Below, piece after piece: positions 27,075 to 33,955 of a stretch of 33,955 nucleotides of DNA; the first letter of the stretch is position 1, and each line of letters opens with the position of its first letter. Origin of the DNA: Microcaldota archaeon (GTDB taxonomy: Archaea; Micrarchaeota; Micrarchaeia; Anstonellales; Anstonellaceae); contig JAOAJL010000009.1 of assembly GCA_026414185.1 (NCBI GenBank), positions 3,798-37,752 of the forward strand, read 5' to 3'. The position numbers were made by a program, and so were the translations under genes. The notes beneath the pieces were generated by a model. The model was not told the origin of the DNA. It was given only the letters and a program-made list of their open reading frames with translations, and searched no databases.

Positions 27075-27263
27075 TCAGAACATCGCAGGAATGCCCCAAA
27101 GCTCAGCCGCCTCATTCTGCGGAAGCTGCACAGGCCCCTGCTCTGTCTGCAGCACCACCGTGCCGCCCAGCCGCCTGAATTTCGCCTCAATCTTCATGTT
27201 TCGCAAGCGTTCCACCACTTCCTTTATCTCCTCGTAAGTCAGCCCGTCTATGTCTATTTTCAT
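27075..27263 (-). CDS. Small conserved-looking hypothetical protein (62 aa)
   Basis: MKIDIDGLTYEEIKEVVERLRNMKIEAKFRRLGGTVVLQTEQGPVQLPQNEAAELWGIPAMF; GGAGGCAGGTGG SD-like upstream on the minus strand. Confidence 0.55.
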   Translation of the reverse strand: MKIDIDGLTYEEIKEVVERLRNMKIEAKFRRLGGTVVLQTEQGPVQLPQNEAAELWGIPAMF

Positions 27264-27360
27264 TCCAGCCACCTGCCTCCTCTGAGAGGCAGCTACGGGC
27301 TGCCAAAGCGAGGCTTTTTAAGCTGGGCAGACAGTTTGGTGCCGGTGGGCAGGCTCCCCG

Positions 27361-29184
27361 CTACTCCGGCTTGTAAAGCACAGAGTTGCCGTCGTTATCA
27401 ACAGCAAGCGAAAGAGGCTTTTCAAATGAGTAAAGGATAGTGTTCTTCCCCTCTTTCCTTCCGCTTGCAAAAGCCTGCGCTTTCCCCAGGTCAATCTCGG
27501 CGCCCTCCCTTATGTGCGCAAAAGTCACTCCAGCGCTCCTGAATGCCTGATAATCGTGTATCGCCCCGCTCTTCTCTATGCTCCCAAGCTGCTCAACTAT
27601 GAGCCGCGCGTTGCTTGCCGTTTCAAACCGCCCTGGCACGCCGAGGGTGCTGTCTTTGGTGCACCACCTTCCCTGCGTCACAAGCACGTAGGCTGCCCTC
27701 TGCCCCAGCTGTGAAAGCTTCCTGTTGAGCCCATCTATTTCGCTTGCGATTTCATATGTTTTTCCAGCGGCAAAAGACTCGGGCTTGACGTAAAGCAGGT
27801 GGTAAAGCCCGCTTTGGCATCCGCCCTCAGTCTGCCAGAACCTTGCCAGCACGCAACTTTCATCCAGCTGCGGAAGCGCATCAAGAAGCCGCTCCCTGCT
27901 TCGCGGTATGGGCCTGACTTGAAGCGCGTAAAAAAGCCAGCAGTCGCGCCCGTCCCAGATTCCCCTGTCCGCCGCACCCTCAAACTCTATCTCCATGCCG
28001 TAATAATTCCGCAGAACCTCCATCACGCTGCGGAGGGTTTCAAGAAAGACGGAATTTTTTGGCTTGAGCAAATCCATAAAAATCATGACTGGCGAGGACG
28101 GCTCGCGCCTGTATTCCGTTATCCTGCCGTCATGGAGATAGACGCAGTGCGGCGCGTAGACTTCCGGCTGACCGTGGTCTTGCAGGTATATCTTGGAAAG
28201 GAACTCATCGCCTTTTTTCGGCACGCTCTCGTTTTGCGGGGAGAGCGGCAACACATACATCTTGTTGGGTCCGCTTCTTTTCAGCTGTTCGGCGTCGTAA
28301 ATTGGCACGGGCCAGGGCTTTCCGAGATTGAAGCTGAAGCTAAAGCCGCGCTCGCCTTCCACCGTGCCCGGACCAAGCCCCGCGCACATGGTTACGCAGC
28401 CATCCTCGGGTCTCTCGCCGCGGTGCCGCATCGCCTCTTCGTCCTTTGAAAGCCCGGCAAAGGCAAGGAGGGGATGGTAAAGCGTCTCCCCCTTCTGCTT
28501 TGCCTGCCAGTTCCTGCCAGCGACGTTCATCACCAGGCACGCCATTGCCTCCTGCGTTTTCAGCCCCATCATCCTGCGGTATTTTTTCACCTTCTCAAAG
28601 TAGGTGCTGGCATAAACAAGCTTGAGCGCCGCTTCAAACTGCGCAAGCCGCACCTGCATGCTGGGATGGCAATTCGGCAGGAAGACCGTAAGGTACATGC
28701 CGGCGAAATTGTACCTCTCGGCATCCTCGTTGAGCGCAGAGGAGCGCAGGGCGATAGGGCGCGTGTGGTGCGCAAGTATCCTCCTGAAAATCTCCCTCTG
28801 CTCCTCGGAAAACTTGCCCTCCATGAATTTTCCCGCAAGCTCATCATCGCTTATGGACAGGTGCGCCCAAGACGTCAGCCCGTTTTCCTTCATGAACTTC
28901 TCAAAAACGCTGATGCCGATGACGGTTGCCTTGGGGCAGGCAAAAAGCACGCTGTCGCCCAGCCTTTCGTGCAGAAGGCTCGTGTTTTCCAGAAGTGCGC
29001 TTCTGAATCGCATGAGGTTTTCCGCTTTTCCACCTATCGCATCAAGCCCGTCAGGATAAACCTTCATATTCGGCAAGCGGACCTTCGTCCCGCTGGCGTG
29101 CATCTTGGAGAAATAATCCTCAAACCTCGCGCTTTTCACAGGCAAAATCCGCATCAAATCAGGCAAAAATATAATAGTGGGCAT
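27361..29184 (-). CDS. PEP-synthase/PPDK N-terminal (PEP/pyruvate-binding, ATP-grasp-like) domain protein
   Basis: GLDAIGGKAENLMRFRSALLENTSLLHERLGDSVLFACPKATVIGISVFEKFMKENGL; HTRPIALRSSALNEDAERYNFAGMYLTVFLPN. Confidence 0.8.
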   Translation of the reverse strand: MPTIIFLPDLMRILPVKSARFEDYFSKMHASGTKVRLPNMKVYPDGLDAIGGKAENLMRFRSALLENTSLLHERLGDSVLFACPKATVIGISVFEKFMKENGLTSWAHLSISDDELAGKFMEGKFSEEQREIFRRILAHHTRPIALRSSALNEDAERYNFAGMYLTVFLPNCHPSMQVRLAQFEAALKLVYASTYFEKVKKYRRMMGLKTQEAMACLVMNVAGRNWQAKQKGETLYHPLLAFAGLSKDEEAMRHRGERPEDGCVTMCAGLGPGTVEGERGFSFSFNLGKPWPVPIYDAEQLKRSGPNKMYVLPLSPQNESVPKKGDEFLSKIYLQDHGQPEVYAPHCVYLHDGRITEYRREPSSPVMIFMDLLKPKNSVFLETLRSVMEVLRNYYGMEIEFEGAADRGIWDGRDCWLFYALQVRPIPRSRERLLDALPQLDESCVLARFWQTEGGCQSGLYHLLYVKPESFAAGKTYEIASEIDGLNRKLSQLGQRAAYVLVTQGRWCTKDSTLGVPGRFETASNARLIVEQLGSIEKSGAIHDYQAFRSAGVTFAHIREGAEIDLGKAQAFASGRKEGKNTILYSFEKPLSLAVDNDGNSVLYKPE

Positions 29185-29193
29185 ATATAATCT

Positions 29194-29221
29194 TTTGTGT
29201 CAAAAATCCTTTGTGTCAAAA
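29194..29221. repeat. Tandem direct repeat TTTGTGTCAAAA in a divergent promoter region
   Basis: TTTGTGTCAAAA at 29194-29205 and 29210-29221, period 16 nt, between genes starting at 29184(-) and 29248(+). Confidence 0.6.
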
Positions 29222-29247
29222 TATCCTCGCTTTTGAGGGATGAGCGC

Positions 29248-30381
29248 ATGCCCCACTTTCCGCTGGTGAAGAACACCAAGAAGACAGACAGGATAATAGT
29301 GGTAGGCACGCAGGCGGAGATAGACTGCACAAAAGACTGGCTGAAAAGATGCAAAGCCCAAATTCAAGTAGAAGGCGTATGCACTTTCAGCGGCGGCAGG
29401 CAGCTTAGCAGGCAAGAAGGGGAATACGGGCTGAAAAAGAGGCTGGAAAAGGCAACCTCATCCTCGCTTATAATAAGCGACATAGGCGAGGGGCGCGACT
29501 ACAAAATAGAGCATATCGCGCAGGATGCAAAGGAGGTCTCCGACGCCAAGGTGGGTGTGCTGACGAGCAACCGCAGCTTCACCGGAGAGGCGATTGTGCG
29601 CAACCTATTTGTAGAGCAGCGCGGCTTTGACCCCGCCATCCTTGAAAAGATGGACTACATATTCAACTACCACACGGGAGATGGCAGGGTTTTCTGGAAG
29701 CTCATTGAGCTTCATGAAAACACGCTCAATATGGACAAGGGCAAGTCAATCCTCGTGGTTGAGGACAGGCCAGAGTACTACACCAATTTCCTGATTGACC
29801 TTGACAGAATAATAGAGAAGCGCAGCCGCATTCTTGTTGCCCGCACCTATGAGCAGGCAAAAAGCCTGATTTCCCGCCTTAAAAACAGGCTGCTTGGAGC
29901 CATCGTGGATGTCCATTTCCCGAAGAAGAGCAAGGTTGAGTCCGACTCGCACTGGGAGATTTACTACATGATAAAGGGGCAGGATTCAAAGGTGCCAATA
30001 ATCTTCCAGTCAGCGGATGCGAAAATAATAAGGTCGCTCAAAAGCGACAAGCGCGCCTTTTCCCTCTGGAAAGAAGACCCCTCATTTTTCTCCAACCTGG
30101 CGGCGACCATCAACGATTATTTCGGCTTTGGCGACTTTGTCTTTGTCAATCCGGCAGATTTCCAGCAGGTCCGCCGAGCCTCAAGCCTCACGCAACTTGT
30201 GGAGGGCATAACGAAAGTAGAAGACGTTTCAATCCTGTATCATGCTTCCAACAACCACTTCTCCAACTGGCTCCATCTGCATGGCTACTCAGAGGCGGCG
30301 TCAAAAATAAAGCCAATCTCCTCTCCTGACGCAGACTTTGTGCGGGCTGAGCTTCTGCGCATACTCAAGCCCTACCTCTGA
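29248..30381 (+). CDS. Double receiver-like signalling protein resembling the N-terminal half of PEP-synthase-like multidomain proteins
   Basis: GKSILVVEDRPEYYTNFLIDL...LLGAIVDVHFPKK...VPIIFQSADAKI; GFGDFVF...VEDVSILYHASNNHFSNWLHLHGYSEAASKIKP. Confidence 0.7.
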   Translation: MPHFPLVKNTKKTDRIIVVGTQAEIDCTKDWLKRCKAQIQVEGVCTFSGGRQLSRQEGEYGLKKRLEKATSSSLIISDIGEGRDYKIEHIAQDAKEVSDAKVGVLTSNRSFTGEAIVRNLFVEQRGFDPAILEKMDYIFNYHTGDGRVFWKLIELHENTLNMDKGKSILVVEDRPEYYTNFLIDLDRIIEKRSRILVARTYEQAKSLISRLKNRLLGAIVDVHFPKKSKVESDSHWEIYYMIKGQDSKVPIIFQSADAKIIRSLKSDKRAFSLWKEDPSFFSNLAATINDYFGFGDFVFVNPADFQQVRRASSLTQLVEGITKVEDVSILYHASNNHFSNWLHLHGYSEAASKIKPISSPDADFVRAELLRILKPYL

Positions 30382-30919
30382 GCACTGCCCGCAGCCTCCT
30401 GAGCGGCAAGCCAATCACGGTTTCCCTCTCTCCCCTCACTGAAGCAACCAGTGCCGCCCCCTTCCCAGAGATGTCATAGCATCCTGCCCTTCCCTTCCAC
30501 TCTCCGCTTCTAAGATAGGCTAAAAGCTCCCCGTCAGAAAAATTTCGCATCCGCACCTTTGCCCTTTCGCCATACTTGACGCGCCTGCCATCCGGGAAAA
30601 GCACGCAGACGCCCGTTAGGACACAGTGCGTCTTGCCCCGCAGAAAAGACAGAACCCGCCTTGCCGCCCTCTCATTATCCGTCTTGCGGAAATTCCTCTT
30701 TCCAAGATAGGCGATAGTGTCAGCCCCAACCACGATGCTTTTGCCGTCCGCTACTGCCAAGGCTTTCTTCTCAGCAAGGCGCACGCAGGCTTCGGCAAAG
30801 CTCTCCTTGGGCAGAACCCTCTCGCCAATCTCCGCAGGCTTAACCCGGAAGCTGCGCACCAGCCTTCTAAGCAGGCTCTTCCTTCTTGGAGAGGCAGAAG
30901 CAAGCACAAGCCCCATCAT
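30365..30919 (-). CDS. Maf-family nucleoside triphosphate pyrophosphatase
   Basis: MGLVLASASPRRKSLLRRLVRSFRVKPAEIGERV; VVGADTIAYLGKRNFRKTDNERAARRVLSFLRGKTHCVLTGVCV. Confidence 0.93.
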   Translation of the reverse strand: MMGLVLASASPRRKSLLRRLVRSFRVKPAEIGERVLPKESFAEACVRLAEKKALAVADGKSIVVGADTIAYLGKRNFRKTDNERAARRVLSFLRGKTHCVLTGVCVLFPDGRRVKYGERAKVRMRNFSDGELLAYLRSGEWKGRAGCYDISGKGAALVASVRGERETVIGLPLRRLRAVLRGRA

Positions 30920-30981
30920 TTGCCCTTCCTTTGCAAAGCTTTAAAAAAACAACCAGTAATAATCCCGAAGCGGTGGCATTG

Positions 30982-31056
30982 ATGAAGGCAAAGGACCTGT
31001 TTTTTGCGCCTCTGCGGCTGTCCAGCCTCATCATCCTTATTCTTATTATTGGCTGA
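30982..31056 (+). CDS. 24-aa putative membrane micropeptide MKAKDLFFAPLRLSSLIILILIIG
   Basis: CGGTGGCATTG SD-like sequence (compare ATAGGTGGCTTTG before uL10) then ATG at 30982; C-terminal hydrophobic helix; TGA at 31054-31056. Confidence 0.4.
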   Translation: MKAKDLFFAPLRLSSLIILILIIG

Positions 31057-31128
31057 ATGCCATCCGCCTGTGTGATTGGCAACTTGCACGGGCGCCGGAA
31101 AAAAGAAAAAATATTGTGAGGTGTGAAT

Positions 31129-31413
31129 ATGGAGTATAAAAGAAGAGATGTTGTAAAAAATGGGACTGATAGAAAAAAGAGAGAAATGCCGGTCAAGACT
31201 TTCTTTGACCTGTACTACCCGAAAGACAAGATACCGACTGCCAAGGTGCCGGTTTCAAACGCAGAAGGCAAAACAAACAGCAGCCGTCCCGACGTGGGGG
31301 CATTTGACTGCCACGGCTTTCCGCTTCCAAAAAAGGAAAAGGAATCCCAAAAGAAACCCTCTGAGATTGCGTTTGACTGCCACGGCTTCCCCTTGCCTCT
31401 CACAGACAGGTGA
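31129..31413 (+). CDS. Small protein (94 aa) with duplicated AFDCHGFPLP motif
   Basis: GAGGTGTGAAT SD then ATG 31129; ...VGAFDCHGFPLPKKEKESQKKPSEIAFDCHGFPLPLTDR. Confidence 0.65.
   Translation: MEYKRRDVVKNGTDRKKREMPVKTFFDLYYPKDKIPTAKVPVSNAEGKTNSSRPDVGAFDCHGFPLPKKEKESQKKPSEIAFDCHGFPLPLTDR
31300..31398 (+). repeat. Two in-frame copies of the AFDCHGFPLP coding unit, period 69 nt
   Basis: 31300-31329 GCATTTGACTGCCACGGCTTTCCGCTTCCA and 31369-31398 GCGTTTGACTGCCACGGCTTCCCCTTGCCT; amino acids identical while wobble positions differ. Confidence 0.85.
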
Positions 31414-31528
31414 GTGAGCAAGCAAGCAGCCGCAAGCCTCTGCCCCCTTCCTTCATTTTTCCAATACTTATTTAAATACTTCCTAACACTTCTTTATCCG
31501 CTTCTGAAGTAAGAAGAGGAGGGGAATT

Positions 31529-32461
31529 ATGTCAAAGAGCAGCTTGCCGCTTGTATTTTTGGATGCTGGCCACGGGGGCAAAGACCCGGGCGCAATTGGC
31601 AATGGCTACAAGGAAGCGAGCCTGAACCGAGCCATTGCAAAACGCCTTCTTGAGAAGCTGTGCGATGAAAAAAGGGTGCGAGCAATTCTCACCCATCAAG
31701 CCGCCGGCAAGGACATAAATGAAACCTGGGCTGCGCGCGACCGCGCCGCTTTCCTGCGCGACTACAACAGCAGCAAGGAGAAGATTGACTATGTGCTCTC
31801 AATACACCTCAATTCCTCAACCTCTCAGTCTGCCTCTGGCTTGGTAGTTTGCCACAACAGCCGCGAGAAGGAAGCCTGGATGATGTATAATACAATGACA
31901 GAGCTTGCCCGGAAAGAAGGCTTTAACATCGAAGGCAACCGCGTGGAGAAGATACAGGACAGACCAGACCTTGCCATCCTCCGCGCATCACTACTTAAAC
32001 TTTTTGAGAAAAACGGCTTGAAGATAGGCGACAAGAAAGAGTTTGAAGATTACTTCAAGAAAGCCACCGATAATTTCAAGGGCGGCATTGCTGACTCTCT
32101 GGACAAAGTTATTGCCGACCGCGTTTCCATTCTGATGGCTACCATACGCGATGAAAGAAGCGCAAACAAGCCCTCCGCCGCATCTGAAAAGAAGACGGAG
32201 TCTCTTGAAAAGGAGATGGAGTCTCTTCGCAAAAAGGAGTGCGCGATACTTACAGGGATTGAGCCCCTTGTCAAGCCATACGAAAAATATTCCGTTCTCT
32301 GCGTAGAAAATCCACAGGAAGGCAAGGACTTGCGGATTCCCGCGCTTCTGGTTGAAACCGGCTTTATCAGCAACAAGGAGGATGCAAACAGGATTGCCAA
32401 GTACCCAAAGAACTACGCTGTCTGGATGGGCGAGGGGTTATATAAAATATTGCAAATCTAA
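31529..32461 (+). CDS. N-acetylmuramoyl-L-alanine amidase (Amidase_3 family), no evident signal peptide
   Basis: LVFLDAGHGGKDPGAIGNGYKEASLNRAIAKRL; DYVLSIHLNSS; IPALLVETGFISNKEDANRI; SD GAGGAGGGGAATT. Confidence 0.9.
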   Translation: MSKSSLPLVFLDAGHGGKDPGAIGNGYKEASLNRAIAKRLLEKLCDEKRVRAILTHQAAGKDINETWAARDRAAFLRDYNSSKEKIDYVLSIHLNSSTSQSASGLVVCHNSREKEAWMMYNTMTELARKEGFNIEGNRVEKIQDRPDLAILRASLLKLFEKNGLKIGDKKEFEDYFKKATDNFKGGIADSLDKVIADRVSILMATIRDERSANKPSAASEKKTESLEKEMESLRKKECAILTGIEPLVKPYEKYSVLCVENPQEGKDLRIPALLVETGFISNKEDANRIAKYPKNYAVWMGEGLYKILQI

Positions 32462-32482
32462 AATGGAGATAGTAAAGCTAAT

Positions 32483-32509
32483 AATCAATTGGAAATAATA
32501 ATATTGATT
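32483..32509. repeat. Inverted repeat AATCAAT-N13-ATTGATT upstream of the unknown CDS
   Basis: AATCAAT 32483-32489 and ATTGATT 32503-32509. Confidence 0.45.
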
Positions 32510-32535
32510 TAGAAAATGAGAGGCGGTTGAAAAAA

Positions 32536-33489
32536 ATGAAACTCTCTTCCAAAAAAGCAGTTATCTGCGCAACCCAGCCTCTATTTGAAAAAAGCCTAAA
32601 GCAGAAGTTTTTTCTTATTCCCCTTGTTGAGCCACTGACATCAAAGGACCTTATCTCCAGATATTTTGACGAGAAAATCGCCCCATCTTGCGTTCTTGAG
32701 ATAAGAAAAGCCATTCAGGAGGAACTTGGCGAGAATGCTTTTGTGAAGTGGAAGTATCTTGGCATATCCGCACGCCTAAGCCCAAGCGAAGAAATTGAAA
32801 AATTGAAATCCATTATGCATTGTGTGAAGAAAAAGACTGAACAGAAGCTGGACTATGTCTCCAAGAGAATTCCTCTTATTTCAAAAAAAATAAAAAATCG
32901 GGACGAGAGGCTGCAGAACCTCAACAAACGCATCTCTGATCAGAATACGCCTGAGCCCACAAAAAGAAAAATAGCCTGGCAGATTTCAAAAAACAAAAAA
33001 ATTCACGAGCAGCACCTGTGGAACCTCAACAAATGCATTTCCGAGCAGAAGGAGCTTGAGCTCAAAAAAGAAAAGATAAGCCGGCTTCTTATTCGCGTGG
33101 AGAGCATCATCTCCTCTTTCCAAAAAGACAAAAATGAAGAAATAATAAAAAGCGCCACAGAGAACTTTCACAAGGAAGGGGAGCTTTTGGCTTTCATCCG
33201 CCTATCAGAAAGCAAGGACCTTCCTCCGAACAACATAAGGATTACCACAAACCTGGATTCAACGCGGGATATCACGCTGGAAGAAATCCGGGAGGCGCTT
33301 TCAGCTTCAGTTCAAAAAAGCGGCCACTCGGTTTCCTTCGCCTTTTTTCCATCTGAGCAGAAATCTCCATTTTTTGAGCTCCAGTCGTCACAACCAATAT
33401 TATTATTCGCTTCGCTTGACGGGATAGTTGATATAATGACGAATATCTCCTATGTCAAGAACATCAATTATGTTTTCCATTCCGAGTAA
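32536..33489 (+). CDS. Hypothetical protein (317 aa), central charged coiled coil with internal repeat
   Basis: Long ORF with GGCGG before ATG 32536; repeat RLQNLNKRISDQ / HLWNLNKCISEQ; no recognised family. Confidence 0.65.
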   Translation: MKLSSKKAVICATQPLFEKSLKQKFFLIPLVEPLTSKDLISRYFDEKIAPSCVLEIRKAIQEELGENAFVKWKYLGISARLSPSEEIEKLKSIMHCVKKKTEQKLDYVSKRIPLISKKIKNRDERLQNLNKRISDQNTPEPTKRKIAWQISKNKKIHEQHLWNLNKCISEQKELELKKEKISRLLIRVESIISSFQKDKNEEIIKSATENFHKEGELLAFIRLSESKDLPPNNIRITTNLDSTRDITLEEIREALSASVQKSGHSVSFAFFPSEQKSPFFELQSSQPILLFASLDGIVDIMTNISYVKNINYVFHSE

Positions 33490-33494
33490 ATTTC

Positions 33495-33520
33495 ACTTAA
33501 ATACCATAGCAGTATCCTAT
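33495..33520 (+). promoter_or_regulatory. TATA-like element plus ATAGCAGTATCCTAT box shared with the dnaJ promoter
   Basis: ACTTAAATACCATAGCAGTATCCTAT; dnaJ has ACTTAAATAGCAGTATCCTAT (16529-16549). Confidence 0.45.
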
Positions 33521-33753
33521 TTTTTCCGGTAATCTCCCTTATCGGTAAACCGAACCATCGCTTTCCAGCCGCTTTCCCCTCTGCCGGTTTACTGCTACGA
33601 CGTTGATTGGCAAAAATGGAAGGCGGAAGCTGGCTTCCGCGGCAAAAGTGGGCAAAAGAATGGGATTTTTGCTCTTTACCGCCATTTTGGTATACTAAGA
33701 TGGGGTGCGGGGTTTGATGGTTTACTGAGACGGGGTTTTTTCTTCCTTTTTAA
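33521..33753 (+). ncRNA. Candidate structured non-coding transcript (hypothetical)
   Basis: No convincing ORF; promoter-like element upstream; hairpins CCGGTAA/TTATCGG, GTAAACCG/CGGTTTAC, GCGGAAG-CTGG-CTTCCGC and GCAAAAAT/ATTTTTGC; GGGGTTTTTTCTTCCTTTTT tract at the end. Confidence 0.3.
33688..33736. repeat. Imperfect 19-nt direct repeat, period 30
   Basis: TGGTATACTAAGATGGGGT (33688-33706) and TGGTTTACTGAGACGGGGT (33718-33736), 16/19 identical. Confidence 0.6.
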
Positions 33754-33955
33754 CGGGCATCTTAATTGCAACATACAACTCAACAGTCTCTTTCGCATTT
33801 TCTAAAGTAACCTTAGAAACGTCGTAATTCTCAATATTGTCCTTCCCAAGCACGCCGCTGATAATACTGGAAAGCTCCTCTTTTGTTGGCGCAAAATAAA
33901 TAACCACGCCTTGATCTGCTGCATTGAGATCCGACGGGTATACTGTGACTTTGCC
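33722..33955 (-). CDS. Hypothetical protein, C-terminal part, 5'-truncated by window edge
   Basis: Frame stays open to the window end: GKVTVYPSDLNAADQGVVIYFAPTKEELSSIISGVLGKDNIENYDVSKVTLENAKETVELYVAIKMPVKKEEKTPSQ*. Confidence 0.55.
   Translation of the reverse strand, partial: GKVTVYPSDLNAADQGVVIYFAPTKEELSSIISGVLGKDNIENYDVSKVTLENAKETVELYVAIKMPVKKEEKTPSQ

Noticed and set aside
27799-29190. Plus-strand ORFs (216, 238 and 145 aa) opposite the PEP-synthase-like gene
   Set aside because: The minus frame has specific family motifs; these plus-strand frames do not
33616-33717. 33-codon ORF MEGGSWLPRQKWAKEWDFCSLPPFWYTKMGCGV in the structured intergenic region
   Set aside because: No SD upstream and Trp-rich odd composition; the hairpins it overlaps are better explained as non-coding structure
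1-33955. tRNA/rRNA genes and CRISPR arrays
   Set aside because: Looked for T-arm GGTTCRA-type cores, conserved rRNA stretches and regularly spaced repeats; found no convincing candidates by eye
1-33955. Transposase/IS elements or integrases
   Set aside because: No ORF shows a recognisable transposase or integrase motif; the only mobile-end-like signal is the repeat near 33.7 kb, too weak to call

Overview
The window looks archaeal, probably DPANN-like. Supporting signs are class I LysRS, uL16/L10e, the uL1-uL10-P1 operon, class III (archaellin/pilin-type) signal peptides, KaiC-like proteins, TATA-type promoters and GGTG(AT) Shine-Dalgarno sites. The lineage is inferred, not proven. Left to right: the 3' end of dnaK and a 14-codon Cys-rich micro-ORF with a very strong SD; a type IV pilus/Tad-like operon (about 751-9428) with six candidate pilin-like proteins, a CBS-HTH regulator, a secretion ATPase and two TadB/C-like membrane proteins; a divergent pilin plus a KaiC/FlaH-like protein with a broken P-loop; a signalling block (two CheY-like receivers, a second P-loop-less KaiC-like protein, a histidine kinase, and a large Cache/HAMP/PAS sensor without a kinase domain); dnaJ; class I lysS; a MidA-like methyltransferase; an MGMT-like protein; uL16; a 751-aa winged-helix/coiled-coil protein; uL1-uL10-P1; a photolyase; a divergent gene pair that together resembles one PEP-synthase-like/receiver multidomain protein; Maf; two very small ORFs, one with a duplicated AFDCHGFPLP motif; an N-acetylmuramoyl-L-alanine amidase; an unknown coiled-coil protein; and a structured, promoter-preceded non-coding interval near 33.5-33.75 kb. 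The best leads for something undescribed are the AFDCHGFPLP protein, the structured intergenic locus sharing a promoter element with dnaJ, the Cys micropeptide behind dnaK, the split divergent PEP-synthase/receiver pair, and the pilus locus with its P-loop-deficient KaiC-like proteins. All calls come from reading the sequence and recalled family knowledge; no searches were run.
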